Assembly (NCBI GenBank): GCA_900708905.1
Contig: CAADRB010000048.1
Coordinates: forward strand, 824,393 to 888,392
Length of the DNA: 64,000 nucleotides
Source: Hymenolepis diminuta
Lineage: Eukaryota; Platyhelminthes; Cestoda; Cyclophyllidea; Hymenolepididae
Reading direction: 5' to 3'
Shown piece by piece: positions 25,051-36,368 of this stretch. The notes below the pieces were generated by a model, which had not been told where the DNA came from, did no database searches, and saw nothing but the letters and a program-made list of their open reading frames with translations. Made by a program: the position numbers and the translations under genes. Positions within the stretch are counted from its first letter, which is position 1, and the number at the start of each line of letters is the position of its first letter.

Positions 25051-26514
25051 TGATTGAATTACTGTTTTCTTGTGTTATTATATTCCTCGCTTCAATAAAC
25101 TTGTATATATTTTAATGGTCTTTGTTTCTAATACCGATGAGTTGTGGTATAATTGAATGTTGAGTAGATTACTTAGTTATTGAATGACCAACCAATCTGC
25201 AGGCGGCGTGAGTAGAATATGAGTATATTAGAGAAAAGGTACACAATACAATGATGGGCGAGTGTGTGAGCGTTAATAGGGGGAGCGAAGGAGAAGCGCC
25301 CATAAGTCCGATGCAGCTTGTGCCTCTCAATAGTATCTCCAGATGTTTGGAGAGTGATCGGCTCTTCTTCTTGGGGTCAGCAGATAATACGCCAGTTCTG
25401 GTTGGCTGAGCAAGATAGATAGCTGAGCAAGTACACACATATTTACTCTAAAATTCTGTGTTTTCTAATTGTCAGTTGATGTTTGTTCATCATCGTCGAG
25501 GAACAGAGAAACCAAATGATCTCCCAACTCCCCAATTACACCTCAGTGTTGTCCATTTATCAGAATCTGGATTCCGCCAACTTTGCACCGACGCCCTTTC
25601 TCCTTCCTTCCTTCCTTCCTTCCTTCTTTCCTTCAAAGGTCTTATTCCTTCCCCTTCCCCTTCTCCTATCTTCCTACTCCTCCCTTACTTCACTAGGGTT
25701 GTTCAATGAATCATGTCCAAACCATTCATTGATCTTCTGATTTTGGAGAAGGCAACTATATTCTGTTAGTCTTCAGGAATATTATTCGTTTGGTAGAGTG
25801 ATTTCCAAGCTTACACTTTTGGGCTTCTTACCAATTGAATTAGTGATACTTGAATGCAACGTCTACCATTACTAATATGGTTAACATTTCACTATAATTC
25901 AGTGGCGTATCGATAGTGCTACTAGGTTGGTTTGACAATCACCATTGAGTATCCATTAATTGTCGCAGGTTAATACTGTCTATCCAAGTTTCCCAATCAG
26001 AAAGATATGGGGAGGTTTATCTCCACACAGATTTGCCGAGCAAAAGTGGAAGAAGGCGATTGTGTGACTTATATAGACCCGGGTTTATGCGGAATCATCA
26101 GATTGCTGATTATCCAATAATGAATCACCCTGAATATCCAGTTACACTTGAACACTAAAGATACAATGAGCAGGTAGAAGGCAATAATTTTGGAAAAGAT
26201 ATAACGGTAAAGAGTAGAAGGAAATAGGGGGACAAAGAGGGAGAAGTAGGAAAAAAGAGAAGGTAGTCGGTGTGCCATATGTAGAAGTGGGTGGGAAGAT
26301 CTAGCTGGAAGACCTAGTTGGAAGGGGGGAGGGGTTGGGTTGGAGAGGTTGCGAAGTATAGAGCCGGAGTGATGCATAGTGGAAACCGGAAAGTATTCAT
26401 GTGAGTTTTAAGTAAGTGAAGAGGGCTGGAAAGGTAAAAGACTTGGAGGAATTCGGTTGAACACTTGGAAGCAAGCAGAAGAGTACTACGATGTTGAAAA
26501 ATGGGAATGCTGTG

Positions 26515-26515
26515 N
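26515..26515. other. Single-N assembly join at the end of the right arm
   Basis: One N marks the outer end of the right arm. The left arm begins at base 1 of the window, so it probably abuts an equivalent join just outside the window. Confidence 0.85.
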
Positions 26516-26884
26516 TGAATCTCAGCGAGAGTTCGATAGATGTTTCAGTACATGCCTGGCAGTAACGTTTCTAATTAATAGCGGTCCCCGTATTTAACAA
26601 GTTGTCTTAATAACATTGACTCACTCCACCTTTCACACAGTTAGTCCTATATGACTCAAGGATATTTAAAGAGAAATTAAGTCTTAATTTAATTGTTCAA
26701 AGGAATAAGCTTCAAGTTCTTCTCAAGACATCGAAAATATCCAGGCTAGCCAAAGCATTCATTTGATGATATTGTGAAGCAGTTTCACTTGTTTAAGGCA
26801 TCCAATCTTTCTTTATGTTTCTCTCGCATTGAAGTAAAAGGCATTTACTGAGACCAGGTGTGAAATCGCCTCCATTAGAAAGTC

Positions 26885-27260
26885 TCTTTTCTCACAGATT
26901 GCAATAATCTGCTCTCCACTGTAAGATGGCATAGCCCTCTCTTAGATCCCCTAAGAAATTGCACCGGTTAAAAGTCCACTCCGACAACACCACGATACAA
27001 AACGACTCAAACCACCAAGTCAAAGTAAGACGCACGTCTTCGTATCGATAGGTCGATTTGTATTGTGCGCCACTTGCCATCGTAATGCGAATAGATTTGT
27101 TCGAATGAAACGGAATTAAAAGAGGATGGAATTAGGAGGTGGGAAAGGAACCTTGCATATAGGAATAATGTTGGAGGGAAACGGCACTTTCTTATATGCA
27201 GCGCAGGCGAACTAGAAGAAAAGTAGGATAGTTGCAAAATAGGAAATTTAATTGACAACT
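26885..27260 (-). repeat. Dispersed LTR-element leader repeat, copy B with LTR end
   Basis: On the minus strand this is the best-preserved copy of the family at 10620-10835. A TATA-type LTR segment (GCATATAAGA near 27195) is followed by TTCGAACAAAT, then AAGTGGCGCACAATAC (primer-site position) and a 62-codon open frame starting MASGAQYKSTYRYED and ending near 26892. The frame is probably the start of a gag gene. The rest of the element is missing. Confidence 0.55.
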
Positions 27261-27562
27261 GACGGCGAGCCCTTGAAATTAAGTGTAAAATTAAATATCA
27301 AGCTGGACTTCAGGGAATCTTCAGCATTTCGAATGCACAATTTCAAATCCTTCAAAAGGAAGAGGATTAAGTTGGTGCAATTAATAATAATAATAGATCC
27401 TTTGCTAAACCGATGAATTAGAAGTCTTCATTTACAACTCTTAGGTAACATCAGAAGAAAGGGAGAATCCACCCCACCTCATTATCCACATAAACATAGA
27501 TGAAGTGATCGGACTTCTCATCAGTTTCTGTCACCATCACGATCGATCATCGAGTGGCGTCT

Positions 27563-27573
27563 NNNNNNNNNNN
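27563..27573. other. Assembly gap of 11 Ns
   Basis: A run of eleven N bases lies in noncoding sequence about 250 bp downstream of the third FHA-family gene. The true gap size is unknown. Confidence 0.95.
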
Positions 27574-27829
27574 TTTCTGATCAAGGCACCACTATCACGT
27601 TAGTCAGCAAATTTTTGTGAAAACCTAACAATTCCTACTCATCATTTTCCAACTTAAAGCCATTCTCAAACCCAAACTAATTTTGAGTAAAAAAGAACGT
27701 GTATATGTGTATAAAATTAAGCGACTGAATGAGGAAAATGATGGTGGTGGGGAATATTTATTAAATAAAAAGAGAGCGCATTTTAAAAGCGTATAATCGT
27801 CTGCGGGGTGGGGGTGGGGGGAGGGAGAT

Positions 27830-29287
27830 CTAATAATATCCGCGGTAAATATCAGCAAACCAAATGTGCATTTCTTGGAGATCAAGAGTGCAAATATCGT
27901 GTACTTTTACACTCCATATTCGCCATTGGCTCGCCATTTTATACAGTATGGACTTTTTGTAACCTCCTATACGTTTAAGAAACTCATTTATAGCAGAAAA
28001 ATTGTCGTCTTCATTTGTATGTAGAATCGCGATGATTAAGGTTTGATAGGGCGTTATGGACGTGGCAATGTTTTTAAACCAAACCTCAAAAGTATCTTCT
28101 AAGTTAACAAATAGTAGTATGTACTGTAACACCTGATTCGATTCCTCCCAAATGTAATTCGGTCTGACTTTACCAAATGAAACGTTATATAATTTATATC
28201 GATTATAACTAAAGACGGTGGCACACATAAATGTATACTCAACTATAACCTCTTGGGCATTATCTTGCATGGATTTGGCCAAAGTTCGAAAACTATTCCG
28301 CATTAGTGTCACTATCCGATTCCTTATATTAATAGATGGATGAATAACAAGAAATTGGAGATACTTATTCTTTCGCGGGTTCAGATTGAGGTTGAAGATA
28401 CCGTCTTTTCTGCGATTTTCCTTCAATTTGAGCAATTGAATACAGGGTGGGTCAACATTACGACCATATAATAAATTCGCCTGACTTTTATTGATCCATG
28501 TCATTTTGATAGTATATCTATGGATATTTATGACTTCTGACGCTAATTCTTTGTCTGCAATGGGATATGGATAGGGAGGAAACACTTTGATATATTTCTT
28601 TAGGCAGATATGAACCTGAAGAGCAATAAAATAATAAATAAACATTTAAAATATCAAATTAATTACACCCTTAGGAAAAAGCATTTACTTTGTCATTTGG
28701 TGATGAGTGTCTCTAATATACTAGCAGGTTAACAACAGCAAAACTTTAGTGTCAATCAGATTCATATAGAAATCACACACAAACAAAGTATATCTCACCT
28801 TAAAGTTAAGATATTTTATTTTTGTTTGGAGGTCGCCTGATTGTGTTAGATAGTATATTTGATATCCGAATGAAATAAGGTCATTATCATGTATTGATCG
28901 TGGACTCGAAAATTCCTTATTGTTCATCAAAATTTGGATAAAATGATGATTAACAATTACAAATTGATGATTCGGTAGTCGGTAGATGGTTGCATTTTGC
29001 CCACATTCCCTAGGGTTTGTCAAATTAAAATGAAATTCTATATCTGGTAGATGGTCTGATACATCCTCCTTCATCAATTCTCTTTGCAGTATCGGAAAGG
29101 TGGAATCTCTATCATTAGTCAACGCGACACTTAGTTTATCAGCAGTAGGAATCATTGTAATGGTTCTGGTGCATTTCTTATTCAGCTTTCGGTCAATATC
29201 ACCAAGCCAATAGAGGTAGAGTATTGGGTTACTCTCCGCTTGTGCTTTACGCCTACGTGAAATAGCTTTCATTATATCATTAAACAC
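27830..29287 (-). CDS. FHA-like-domain family, third and most divergent paralogue
   Basis: This minus-strand gene has the same two-exon plan: exon 1 at 29287-28799 (163 codons), a 183-bp intron (28798-28616), exon 2 at 28615-27830 (261 codons plus stop), about 424 residues. The intron is phase 0 at the same place, after a lysine, and exon 2 again opens with VHIC. Exon 1 retains the shape of the FHA-like segment (ending NDLISFG) but the NKIFVNNKR strand is degraded to a form with ILMNNKE, and the GIHSTI motif is lost. The C-terminal domain is better kept: NKYLQFLV, NQVLQYILLFVN, WRIWSV and LDLQEMHIWFADIYRGY. A poly(A) signal is on the minus strand at 27757-27762. A degenerate phosphopeptide site with a conserved C-terminal domain suggests that the C-terminal domain carries the shared role. 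Function unknown. Confidence 0.75.
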
Positions 29288-30750
29288 ATAAATGATCTTG
29301 TTAACTTATTTGATTAAGTTAGATGACAGTTAGTATAAGTCAAAATGTTCGTTTTGGATGTGTTTTGAGCAATAATCGCAGCATGACTATTTTTTGGAAC
29401 TAGTGCTTTTTTATGAACGTATGTCCATACAGACATTATCTATATAGAACTATAAACTTAGAGTTTTCAAAATACGGGAAGTTCTATTCGGTTTGCTCCG
29501 AGACTTTAGAACTTGCAAACTTTGGTCTCAGTCTCTATTGTTTCTCTGAATGGAAGAGTATTAGAAACCTAGACAATTTAGAGAGGGATGGACGGCTTTC
29601 CGTATGAAATTTACTGAGAGGGAGGGAGAGAGGGCAAAATAAGTTTAACGATTTCGATCTTAGAACCATAGTTTTTCAATACGTCTGTGTTTCCGATCAG
29701 TACCTCTTTGTCATAATAACCTTAATGGTTTGAGATATTTAAGTCAATTCCATTCAGATAAAGCCTCTTTTTGAAGACAATTTGCAATTAATGCCTATTT
29801 TCAACAGCGAAGGAGTGTATTCAATCGTGTTTCCCTAGTTTCTCACCTCAAATTGGCCAATTCAGTTGATAACACGAGAAAACGTACAACTTTTAGTGGC
29901 ATAGCGGATAAATTGCTCGTCTGTGCCGATCTATTACCCATCCAGTGAGCGGAACCGACACTTGCAACAGTGAAGTCAGAATTCTTGTTCCTCATCAAGA
30001 AACCACTATGACTTCGTCCCTCTACTCTGGACAGGTGTTGAAAAGTGTTTCACAAATTGGCTTGAGTTTTATTGCTCCGAATGATCGAGGTATAAAGTAT
30101 TTATTGATGATGCCACTTCCACCTTTAGGTTAGGTGGTATGGAGACAGCAAGACTTTGACACCAATCTCCACAGTCCAGTTCAGAAAGTTGAATGGGTCA
30201 TACTAAACTGAAGAATTAAAAGGAGGCTAACCAGCGTTGAAATACCTGTCAGCATGCAGACCATTATGGTCAGGCAGTAAACCAATGAGAGGTTAAGACC
30301 CGAGACAAACTCAATTACAAGTTCCTAGTGAGGACAGCAGCCATCTTGTCAAAATAGCTTCTCTCCCTCACCCTTGAACGTTTTTCGACCCACCTTTCTA
30401 TCATTCTTAATCTGACAGATCTCGATGTTCCTTCATCCTCTTACTTTTCTTTAATAAATCTATATGTAGATTACGTTCTTCACAAGGCATCGAAAAGAGC
30501 AGATATTCAGTTACGTGATTCAATTAGAATTGAAGGAAGAAGAATAAAAGAGTGGCTGGTTTAAGAAGAAAGATGGGAACAATTTTCCAAAATTTATGGA
30601 TGCAAATCTGTAAAAGAATTCGTCCGGATGGTAAGCTTAGCAAATTAAATTAAGAAGGTCGTGGAACAGCATAAAAATACAAAGTTCACCAAGATGAAAA
30701 TACGCCAAACATTTATATACAATCTACTTTTAAGTTATTAAACAAGGTAG
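29288..30750. other. Gene-free stretch between the third FHA gene and MRPL14
   Basis: No supported gene was found. Short open frames at 29413-29607 and 29945-30133 on the plus strand have no motif or splice context. Confidence 0.55.
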
Positions 30751-32203
30751 CTACACAAATGAGGTTGCAATGGATAAAATCTTCGTAATATTCGTGGATG
30801 ACTGAAGCGATCGGAGTTTAGCAGGAATAGGAACGAGAATTCGTGTTCCCAGTGGATTTCCCTCATCATCAATCAAGACAGCATTGTTGGACTCAAACCG
30901 TGGCCAACCGGTTTTTGCTGGCATTCGACATCCTACTATCCAAGCCTTCTTCTTGAGCCCATTCACGGCCAAGAGGACCCGATCACCCGTCATTCCTCGA
31001 TTTCTGTGATTGTAGACACGAATAACTAGCGGCTTTCTCTTTGAAGCTGCACTCGTGCCAATTTGCAGGAAAGCTTTCACGTCTTTAATCTCATCACCGT
31101 TGGTTTTTTGTGCTTCTTGAGATCCTGCTTTAAGACCACCCTTTTTTACTGTAACTTTCTTTTGGTCGGGTGCAATACTACTGAATTGACTGTTATCCAC
31201 TATACGCATTCTTGTCTGAGGAGCAATAAACTGACGACAGACTGTTGTGCTAAAAGTGAAAACAAAAAATACACTTAATCACAAAAGATTCTGTATACAA
31301 AAATACACAAGATTCTCATTTAATGATTAAAGGAGGTAAAAAATCGGGAGGACACTGCCTGAAATTATTCGTTTTGTCCGATTTCTTCAATTTAGCCTAA
31401 CAGAAAACCTATTCAAATATTTTCATAAACATTCAATATTCGGTTATCGGATTTCTAGGCTCGTATCTAGACATGTCAAACCAACACTGAAGTGATTATC
31501 GCTACTACTATTGGCCAATCAGGAAGCCAAGTATTTACCACATATCCATTTCCATATGATCAAGTTTACATCAAGCAAACATCACCTGAGCCACAGATCC
31601 TCTCTCTTGTTCTCGCTGGGATCTAAGTAGTTAGTCTTCCCGATTCATTCGATTAGTGCTTCTTACGACTAACTTGAGACGTCCGCAGAGTTCAGTGGCT
31701 AAATCCAATCTCAGAGTCGCTTGACAAGATCACAAGATACACAAACCAGAAGTCAGAAGAAACTGAACATATCTACTTCACTGCTAAAGTGGCGAAACTG
31801 AATACATAAATTTATTTGCCACGGAATTTCAGAGAGGCTAACGTTAATAATGACAGGAAAAAGCCGACAAATAAGCGGCTTACCATCAGGTATATTTGAC
31901 ATAAATATCCTGACTGGTAATTTTATCTTCTTTCTACCTTGATCTCCACAAAATGCCAAGCTTAGAAAGCTTCACCATCTCATGCTGGTGACTGAATCTA
32001 CAGTTACTTCAACACTAGCACGACGGCTCGGAGAGCCCATTTACTAAGAGGTGTTGTTAAAAATTTCATTTGTATTGATTAATGAAGATGTTATGTTATT
32101 AACCACTACTAAAACATCTAAGTAACGTTGACGAAATTACTTACCTAATTGACCGAAATCCAATATTGCATGACAGCGGAAACACACGACTTAAAAATGA
32201 CAT
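30751..32203 (-). CDS. MRPL14: Mitochondrial large ribosomal subunit protein uL14m
   Basis: This uL14-family protein of the mitochondrial 39S subunit sits at the subunit interface. On the minus strand exon 1 is 32203-32145 (59 nt) and exon 2 31249-30751, joined as ATTAG|GTAAGT to TTTTAG|CACAAC, making 185 residues. Exon 1 and the start of exon 2 give a mitochondrial targeting peptide (MSFLSRVFPLSCNIGFRSIS...). The mature part shows RMRIVDNSQFS, VIRVYNHRN, GDRVLLAVNGLKKKAWIVG, RFESNNAVLIDDEGNPLGTR and a final KILSIATSFV, all in the order seen in animal uL14m. A lysine-rich insert follows the first strand. The start codon lies just 2 nt after TTTATTTTCAG, a good splice acceptor with no upstream exon between it and MRPS18B, which suggests spliced-leader trans-splicing. 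The 895-bp intron holds a diverged repeat. Confidence 0.93.
31430..31700 (+). repeat. Diverged LTR-like repeat, copy 2, in the MRPL14 intron
   Basis: This resembles 6430-6690 in block order (ATTGGCCAATCAGGAAGCCA and neighbours). The ends are eroded and its orientation relative to any full element is unknown. Confidence 0.35.
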
Positions 32204-32220
32204 TTCTGAAAATAAAGCAA
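32186..32220 (-). promoter_or_regulatory. Candidate spliced-leader acceptor of MRPL14
   Basis: On the minus strand a pyrimidine/T-rich tract ends TTTATTTTCAG and is followed by AA and then the MRPL14 start codon. It sits about 100 bp downstream of the MRPS18B stop and AATAAA. In flatworms with spliced leaders, downstream genes of polycistrons have such acceptors. This is inferred; no leader RNA gene is in the window. Confidence 0.5.
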
Positions 32221-32303
32221 ATTAAAACTTCAAACAAAATAGGAGAAACATAAGTAGTCGGAAACTCAAAATAAGGAAGAGAAATCCAGTGTATGTGCAT
32301 AAG

Positions 32304-32312
32304 CGATTTATT
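32304..32312 (-). terminator. Poly(A) signal of MRPS18B
   Basis: CAAATAAATCG on the minus strand contains AATAAA only a few bases after the MRPS18B stop codon, leaving a very short 3' UTR and roughly 100 bp to the next start codon. Confidence 0.6.
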
Positions 32313-32317
32313 TGCGA

Positions 32318-33448
32318 CTAGTTATTGTCAAGGAGGATAGACTTGGAACGACGTCTCCTAAGTTGAAGCTTTCGATAAGCTTCTTCCATTTGATATCGAT
32401 TCGGCATTTTTGGTCGTTCGATTTCCGCAGTTGGTGGTTCTGCGGCAACTTCTTCAATATGTGGAATGAGAGCTGATTGTTGGAGAAGCCGAGAGACTGT
32501 AGGAGGTAGATTGGCCAAAGAACGCGCGGCCTTCTGATAGATGTCATCTAGGGGTTCTAACTGACCGCCGGAACCTGAGGCTTTGACAACGTTACTAGCC
32601 AACTGTCGAAGTTCTTCATGACTCACCTTGTCACGGTAGTATTCAGTATAATCGAAAAGTCGGAACGGTAAACGCATTTGAATAGTCCCCATGTCCCGAG
32701 CCATTTCAATGGCCAATAAAAGAGCTTTGTGCTGAGCCTCACAAAGTCCTATTTAGAGGGAAAACAAATACAACATAGATTATTTTCGAATGGCAAGAAA
32801 GGAATGTACCAGTAACTTTCGGTTCCAAAATATCAGCAGAAAGCGGATGCAGGAATTGTTTGAGAAGTTCAACATTCTATTCAAGATGCGTGATTATAAA
32901 CATCGTAAAACCAACCTTGTGATCAATAACTAAATATTCATCTCGGCATATTGGGCAAGGATTAGAGGTAATCAGCTTATGACCTCTCTATAAGGACGAA
33001 ATTTTGGTTAACTCCGATTAATGAAACAAATAATTCTTGAATATTGAAAAGTAGTGAAAACGTATTATCGCGATTCACATACTGTACATGATTTTCGGGG
33101 GTACTTTGGTGGAAAATGGCCCTTGTAATTGCGTCTGTGGTAAAACCAAACCGGTTTTCCCCTATAAAGCTCCTGATATTCTGGACTGGAAAGATATTGC
33201 AAACTTTCCTCCAAACTGACTGGTTTGTATGGTTTTCCCCGAAAATTGACGCGCATTGGGAGATCTTCAAGAGGGATACCCTGTTTCATTGCAGCTCTGT
33301 AAGCGGTGGCTGTAGGTTCTACATATGTTGGGTCAGAAGCGAAAAATCTCGGAGTGCATGCCAAAATCTTTTCTATTTGATGAAACTTTAATAATCTAAA
33401 TGTGGCGACGGCCGACCTAACTGCAAACATATTTACAAGATGCGACAT
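32318..33448 (-). CDS. MRPS18B: Mitochondrial small ribosomal subunit protein bS18m-type (S18b)
   Basis: This S18-family protein of the mitochondrial small subunit has four exons on the minus strand: 33448-33083, 32987-32916, 32876-about 32816 and 32748-32318. Introns are 95, 39 and about 67 bp. Exon 1 ends with GKPVWFYHRRNYKGHFPPKYPRKSCT and exon 2 reads RGHKLITSNPCPICRDEYLVIDHK; the KSC and CPIC cysteines are the S18b zinc-site landmarks. Exon 3 begins NVELLKQF and exon 4 CEAQHKALLLAIEMARDMG, both in family order. The start is uncertain: ATG at 33448, 33430 or 33499 are all in frame; the first two give a targeting-like N-terminus with MFAVRSAVATFRLL. Exon 3 poses a problem: the apparent donor GTACAT leaves exon 4 out of frame by one base. 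Either the donor is GTTACT seven bases earlier (about 309 residues in all) or a GGG run near 32819-32822 has one base too many. MRPL14 follows about 114 bp downstream. Confidence 0.88.
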
Positions 33449-33499
33449 AAATTGGGCTAACCAGTAATTAAACAGTAGGTAGGGGTCAACTGACAGCAC

Positions 33500-35890
33500 A
33501 TTTTGTTACACATATTCGCGAAAAAAAAAGCAGAATTAATAATCATTAACTGTTAATATTACTAAAGATTTATTTGATAAGGGTATGTTTTTAAAATTTG
33601 CTCTTAAGATTCAACGTGAACGTCATCGATATTGTTAATATTTGTATTAACTACATGTCGAAGATATAAGCAGAAGGTGATATAAATGTTTGCTTTTAAT
33701 TCAATTCATATTTTAGATCGATTTGCACAAGTTTGAAAGTGGTTTTAAATTGGGAAATTCCTGCTCATGAAATTTTAAATCATTGTCAATGCATTTAAGA
33801 ATAATATGTAACATTTGATATTTTGTGTATAATGAATGGATCAAAAGTCAAACAACTATGAGATCAGACTGTTTTGTCACACGGATTATTGTCAGCATTA
33901 TATTCCTTGCAGGATAAAATTGAATAAGGGGAATAAATAAGAGGAAAAGCCTCAATATTCGAAGCCTTTTGACAAGATAATTTAGTTTCCTTAGTCAAGC
34001 CCCATAGATTAATTTGCATTTGATTTTAAACAAAATTAGTAAATTGCTATGAGCAGTATTTGTCAATCAACACATGACGATTAGAAATGATTGGTGACAA
34101 GATCTCAACTACACAATCCACATGGGGTCAAGCTATAGTATTTAAACCTAATTTATTTATCAATAGATTGGGTTAGCTTCCCGACAACCTCCGTATTAAT
34201 CAAGCGATATGAGTAACTTGTCTTATTCTATCTATTCCATCAATGTAGTTCAGGTCCACATGACCTTATTACATTAGCGTTACAAGACCCATCATTACTT
34301 ATTTTCCATTTCTAAATAAAAAAGTCTTCATAAAAGTTGTTTGAGACAAATGATTTGGCAAAGGTTGTTACACTCTCAAATTTAAGCCTTTTGAAAGAAA
34401 CGTTGAATTCAAATTTAAATTCTTAATAGTAAAATTATATGTCATCTGCTCTAACTTGATTAGTTCTATGCTAGCACAAGCAACGCCTCATAACGAACTC
34501 TAGTGTGTGAATTTTATTTGCGATATTTTCCGGAAAACTGGAGCCCACGGAAATACAATTTATTTCAACTCAAGCTCCCAGTTCATTGTCCTTTTGGATA
34601 ATTATTAAATATCAACAACCTACCTTTGATTATCATTGCAGGTAATATATTTAATCATCTCTCTTCGATAGGGCAAAAAATCAAAGCTATTTTTTCTATT
34701 TATTCAATGACATAATTGAAAGAACCCAATATCTTGGTGGATAGTGGGAAAAAAGGGAAGGAAAATTAGATCTGAGGTATTTACACCACGACTTGAAAAG
34801 CGGTTAGTACATTTTTAAAGTTTGTCGTTATGTGATATATCAGAAGAAGAGTATTGTTACGTATATCATTATCATTACTCAGCAGACTGTTCAAGGGGAG
34901 ACAAAGCACGATTCAAGTTGACTACAACAAATTTAGCAGACCCGTTGAGATCTTTCTGTATTGTCGAAATGTTCGCAAACACTTAAGTGGCGATGCATAC
35001 ATTCCATTCACGAACGATCATGTTAGTGCTTCGAAGTTGTCACTCGTCCTAGCAGTCGTACGGCAGTCGGAAAGCAACGGGCTGTCCGTGTTGCCTATCT
35101 AGGGGTTGGTTGGCCAGGTGCAATTTGTTGTACGCTAAATAAGTAGCCTCTAAGGCTCTCTCAGCATTGTTTTGATATTAATATATTATTTCTTCTATAG
35201 CGGAATATATAGCGTGAGGAAAATGTTCATAGAGTAATGTTTCTACAATCTTCACTATTTTAGCAATCCAGTTGAAGGTTTTTAGGATTGTTTTACGAAA
35301 CCCAACAACTTGCGTAAATGAAAGGTTCACAAGGTTATGAAAATTGTTTTCCATCTTTCTAATTAAATAACACTGAGTTTTCTTATTGAGTCTTTTTCAA
35401 GGAAATTCTGTAATCGAGGCAGTAGTACCAGTCTTCGTAACAGAAAAAGGCGTTCCGAAAGTCGAAGTCTTTCACAGGAAGGACATCAACGCAAATTTCA
35501 TAAACATAGGTGATAACATAGGCGTGCCTCATTAACCCAGTGTTCTTCAAAACCCAAAGTTGACCAAAATGAAGAAATTGACATCACAAGTCCGAGAAAT
35601 GACGAAGATCCAGGTCGAAACAGCCTTTTGATAGAGATGCCTCATTAAGTGAATATCCATCTACGCGTCAAAGTCGATCGAAATAAAGACGTCGACATCA
35701 GAATTATGAATGTAGATAAAGAATAGAGAAACTTAAATCCTAATGAAAATGATATTATTACTTCTCTTCGAAGTTCTATGACAATATTTTGGATTTGTAT
35801 CAAATTATAACAATAAATTCTGGGCCTATGTACTTTTAACTCTTCAGAGAGAAATATATTCTATAATTCTTTGGTTATTTAAAGTGATAA
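33500..35890. other. Gene-free stretch upstream of MRPS18B
   Basis: The region is mostly AT-rich with no supported gene. An 82-codon plus-strand frame at 34854-35102 has no motif. Near 35395-35520 there is an arginine/serine-rich open stretch (RNRKRRSESRSLSQEGHQRK) preceded by CAAG and followed by a GTGATA; it could be a lone exon or relic but nothing joins to it. Confidence 0.45.
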
Positions 35891-35899
35891 ATCCTCAAT

Positions 35900-36130
35900 G
35901 AAGATCAAGAGTTACTCGAGCGATACTGTCATCCTTTCCTCTTACCCATTTTACCTCTTTGTTCTGACCTGCTCTTCTCTGTAGGACACCGCACTTGACT
36001 CTCAGATTCCCTAAGAAATTGCACCAGTTTCGAATGCAACTCGACAACAGCACAATACAAAACGACCCAAATCTCCATATCAAAATAAGACGCACTTTTT
36101 CGTATCTATAGGTCGATTTATATTATGTGC
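35900..36130 (-). repeat. Dispersed LTR-element leader repeat, copy C (distal part)
   Basis: The minus-strand sequence starting CATAATATAAATCGACC at 36126 continues like copies A and B (TTTTGTATTGTGCTGTTGTCG, GGTGCAATTTCTTAGG). Its missing upstream part is found at 36799-36860, on the other side of a 668-bp LTR element. Confidence 0.65.
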
Positions 36131-36368
36131 TGTTATAATGTAATAAATTAGAAGTCCCGGTAGTAATCTCGCAGAGCCAACAATCTAGGAAACTAGGTAA
36201 TATGCCAACTTAACACAGAAGCCAATAAGCCACGGCAGATCACAAGACACGTCATAGTCAATACGCGTGTATTCACGAAACTCACTCTCAATCCTATTGA
36301 CTTAAACAAATAAGTACTGTTATCAAATGTCCTTTATCAGTGAAGAGATAAAGAAAGAGGATTCATAA
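36131..36368 (-). repeat. LTR, 3' copy of the short element, truncated
   Basis: About 238 bp match the LTR from the TTTCTTTATTTC block to the end TTATAACA. The first 60 or so bases of the LTR are missing and internal sequence runs straight in. Confidence 0.7.

Larger units (their letters stand above)
23607..26514 (+). repeat. Right arm of a large inverted repeat (partner 1-2972)
   Basis: This is the partner of the left arm and contains the same ordered parts in opposite orientation: exon 2 from the codon for the ATGGAAGAACAC stretch onward, 3' UTR, single N at 24453, truncated exon copy, purine/pyrimidine microsatellite near 25600-25660 and flanking noncoding DNA. It is 64 bp shorter than the left arm because of an indel of about 45 bp and a shorter microsatellite. 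It ends at the N at 26515; sequence after that N has no counterpart in the visible left side because the window starts there. Confidence 0.9.

Noticed and set aside
33116..33391. Plus-strand ORF opposite MRPS18B
   Set aside because: Antisense shadow of the conserved exon; no independent features.
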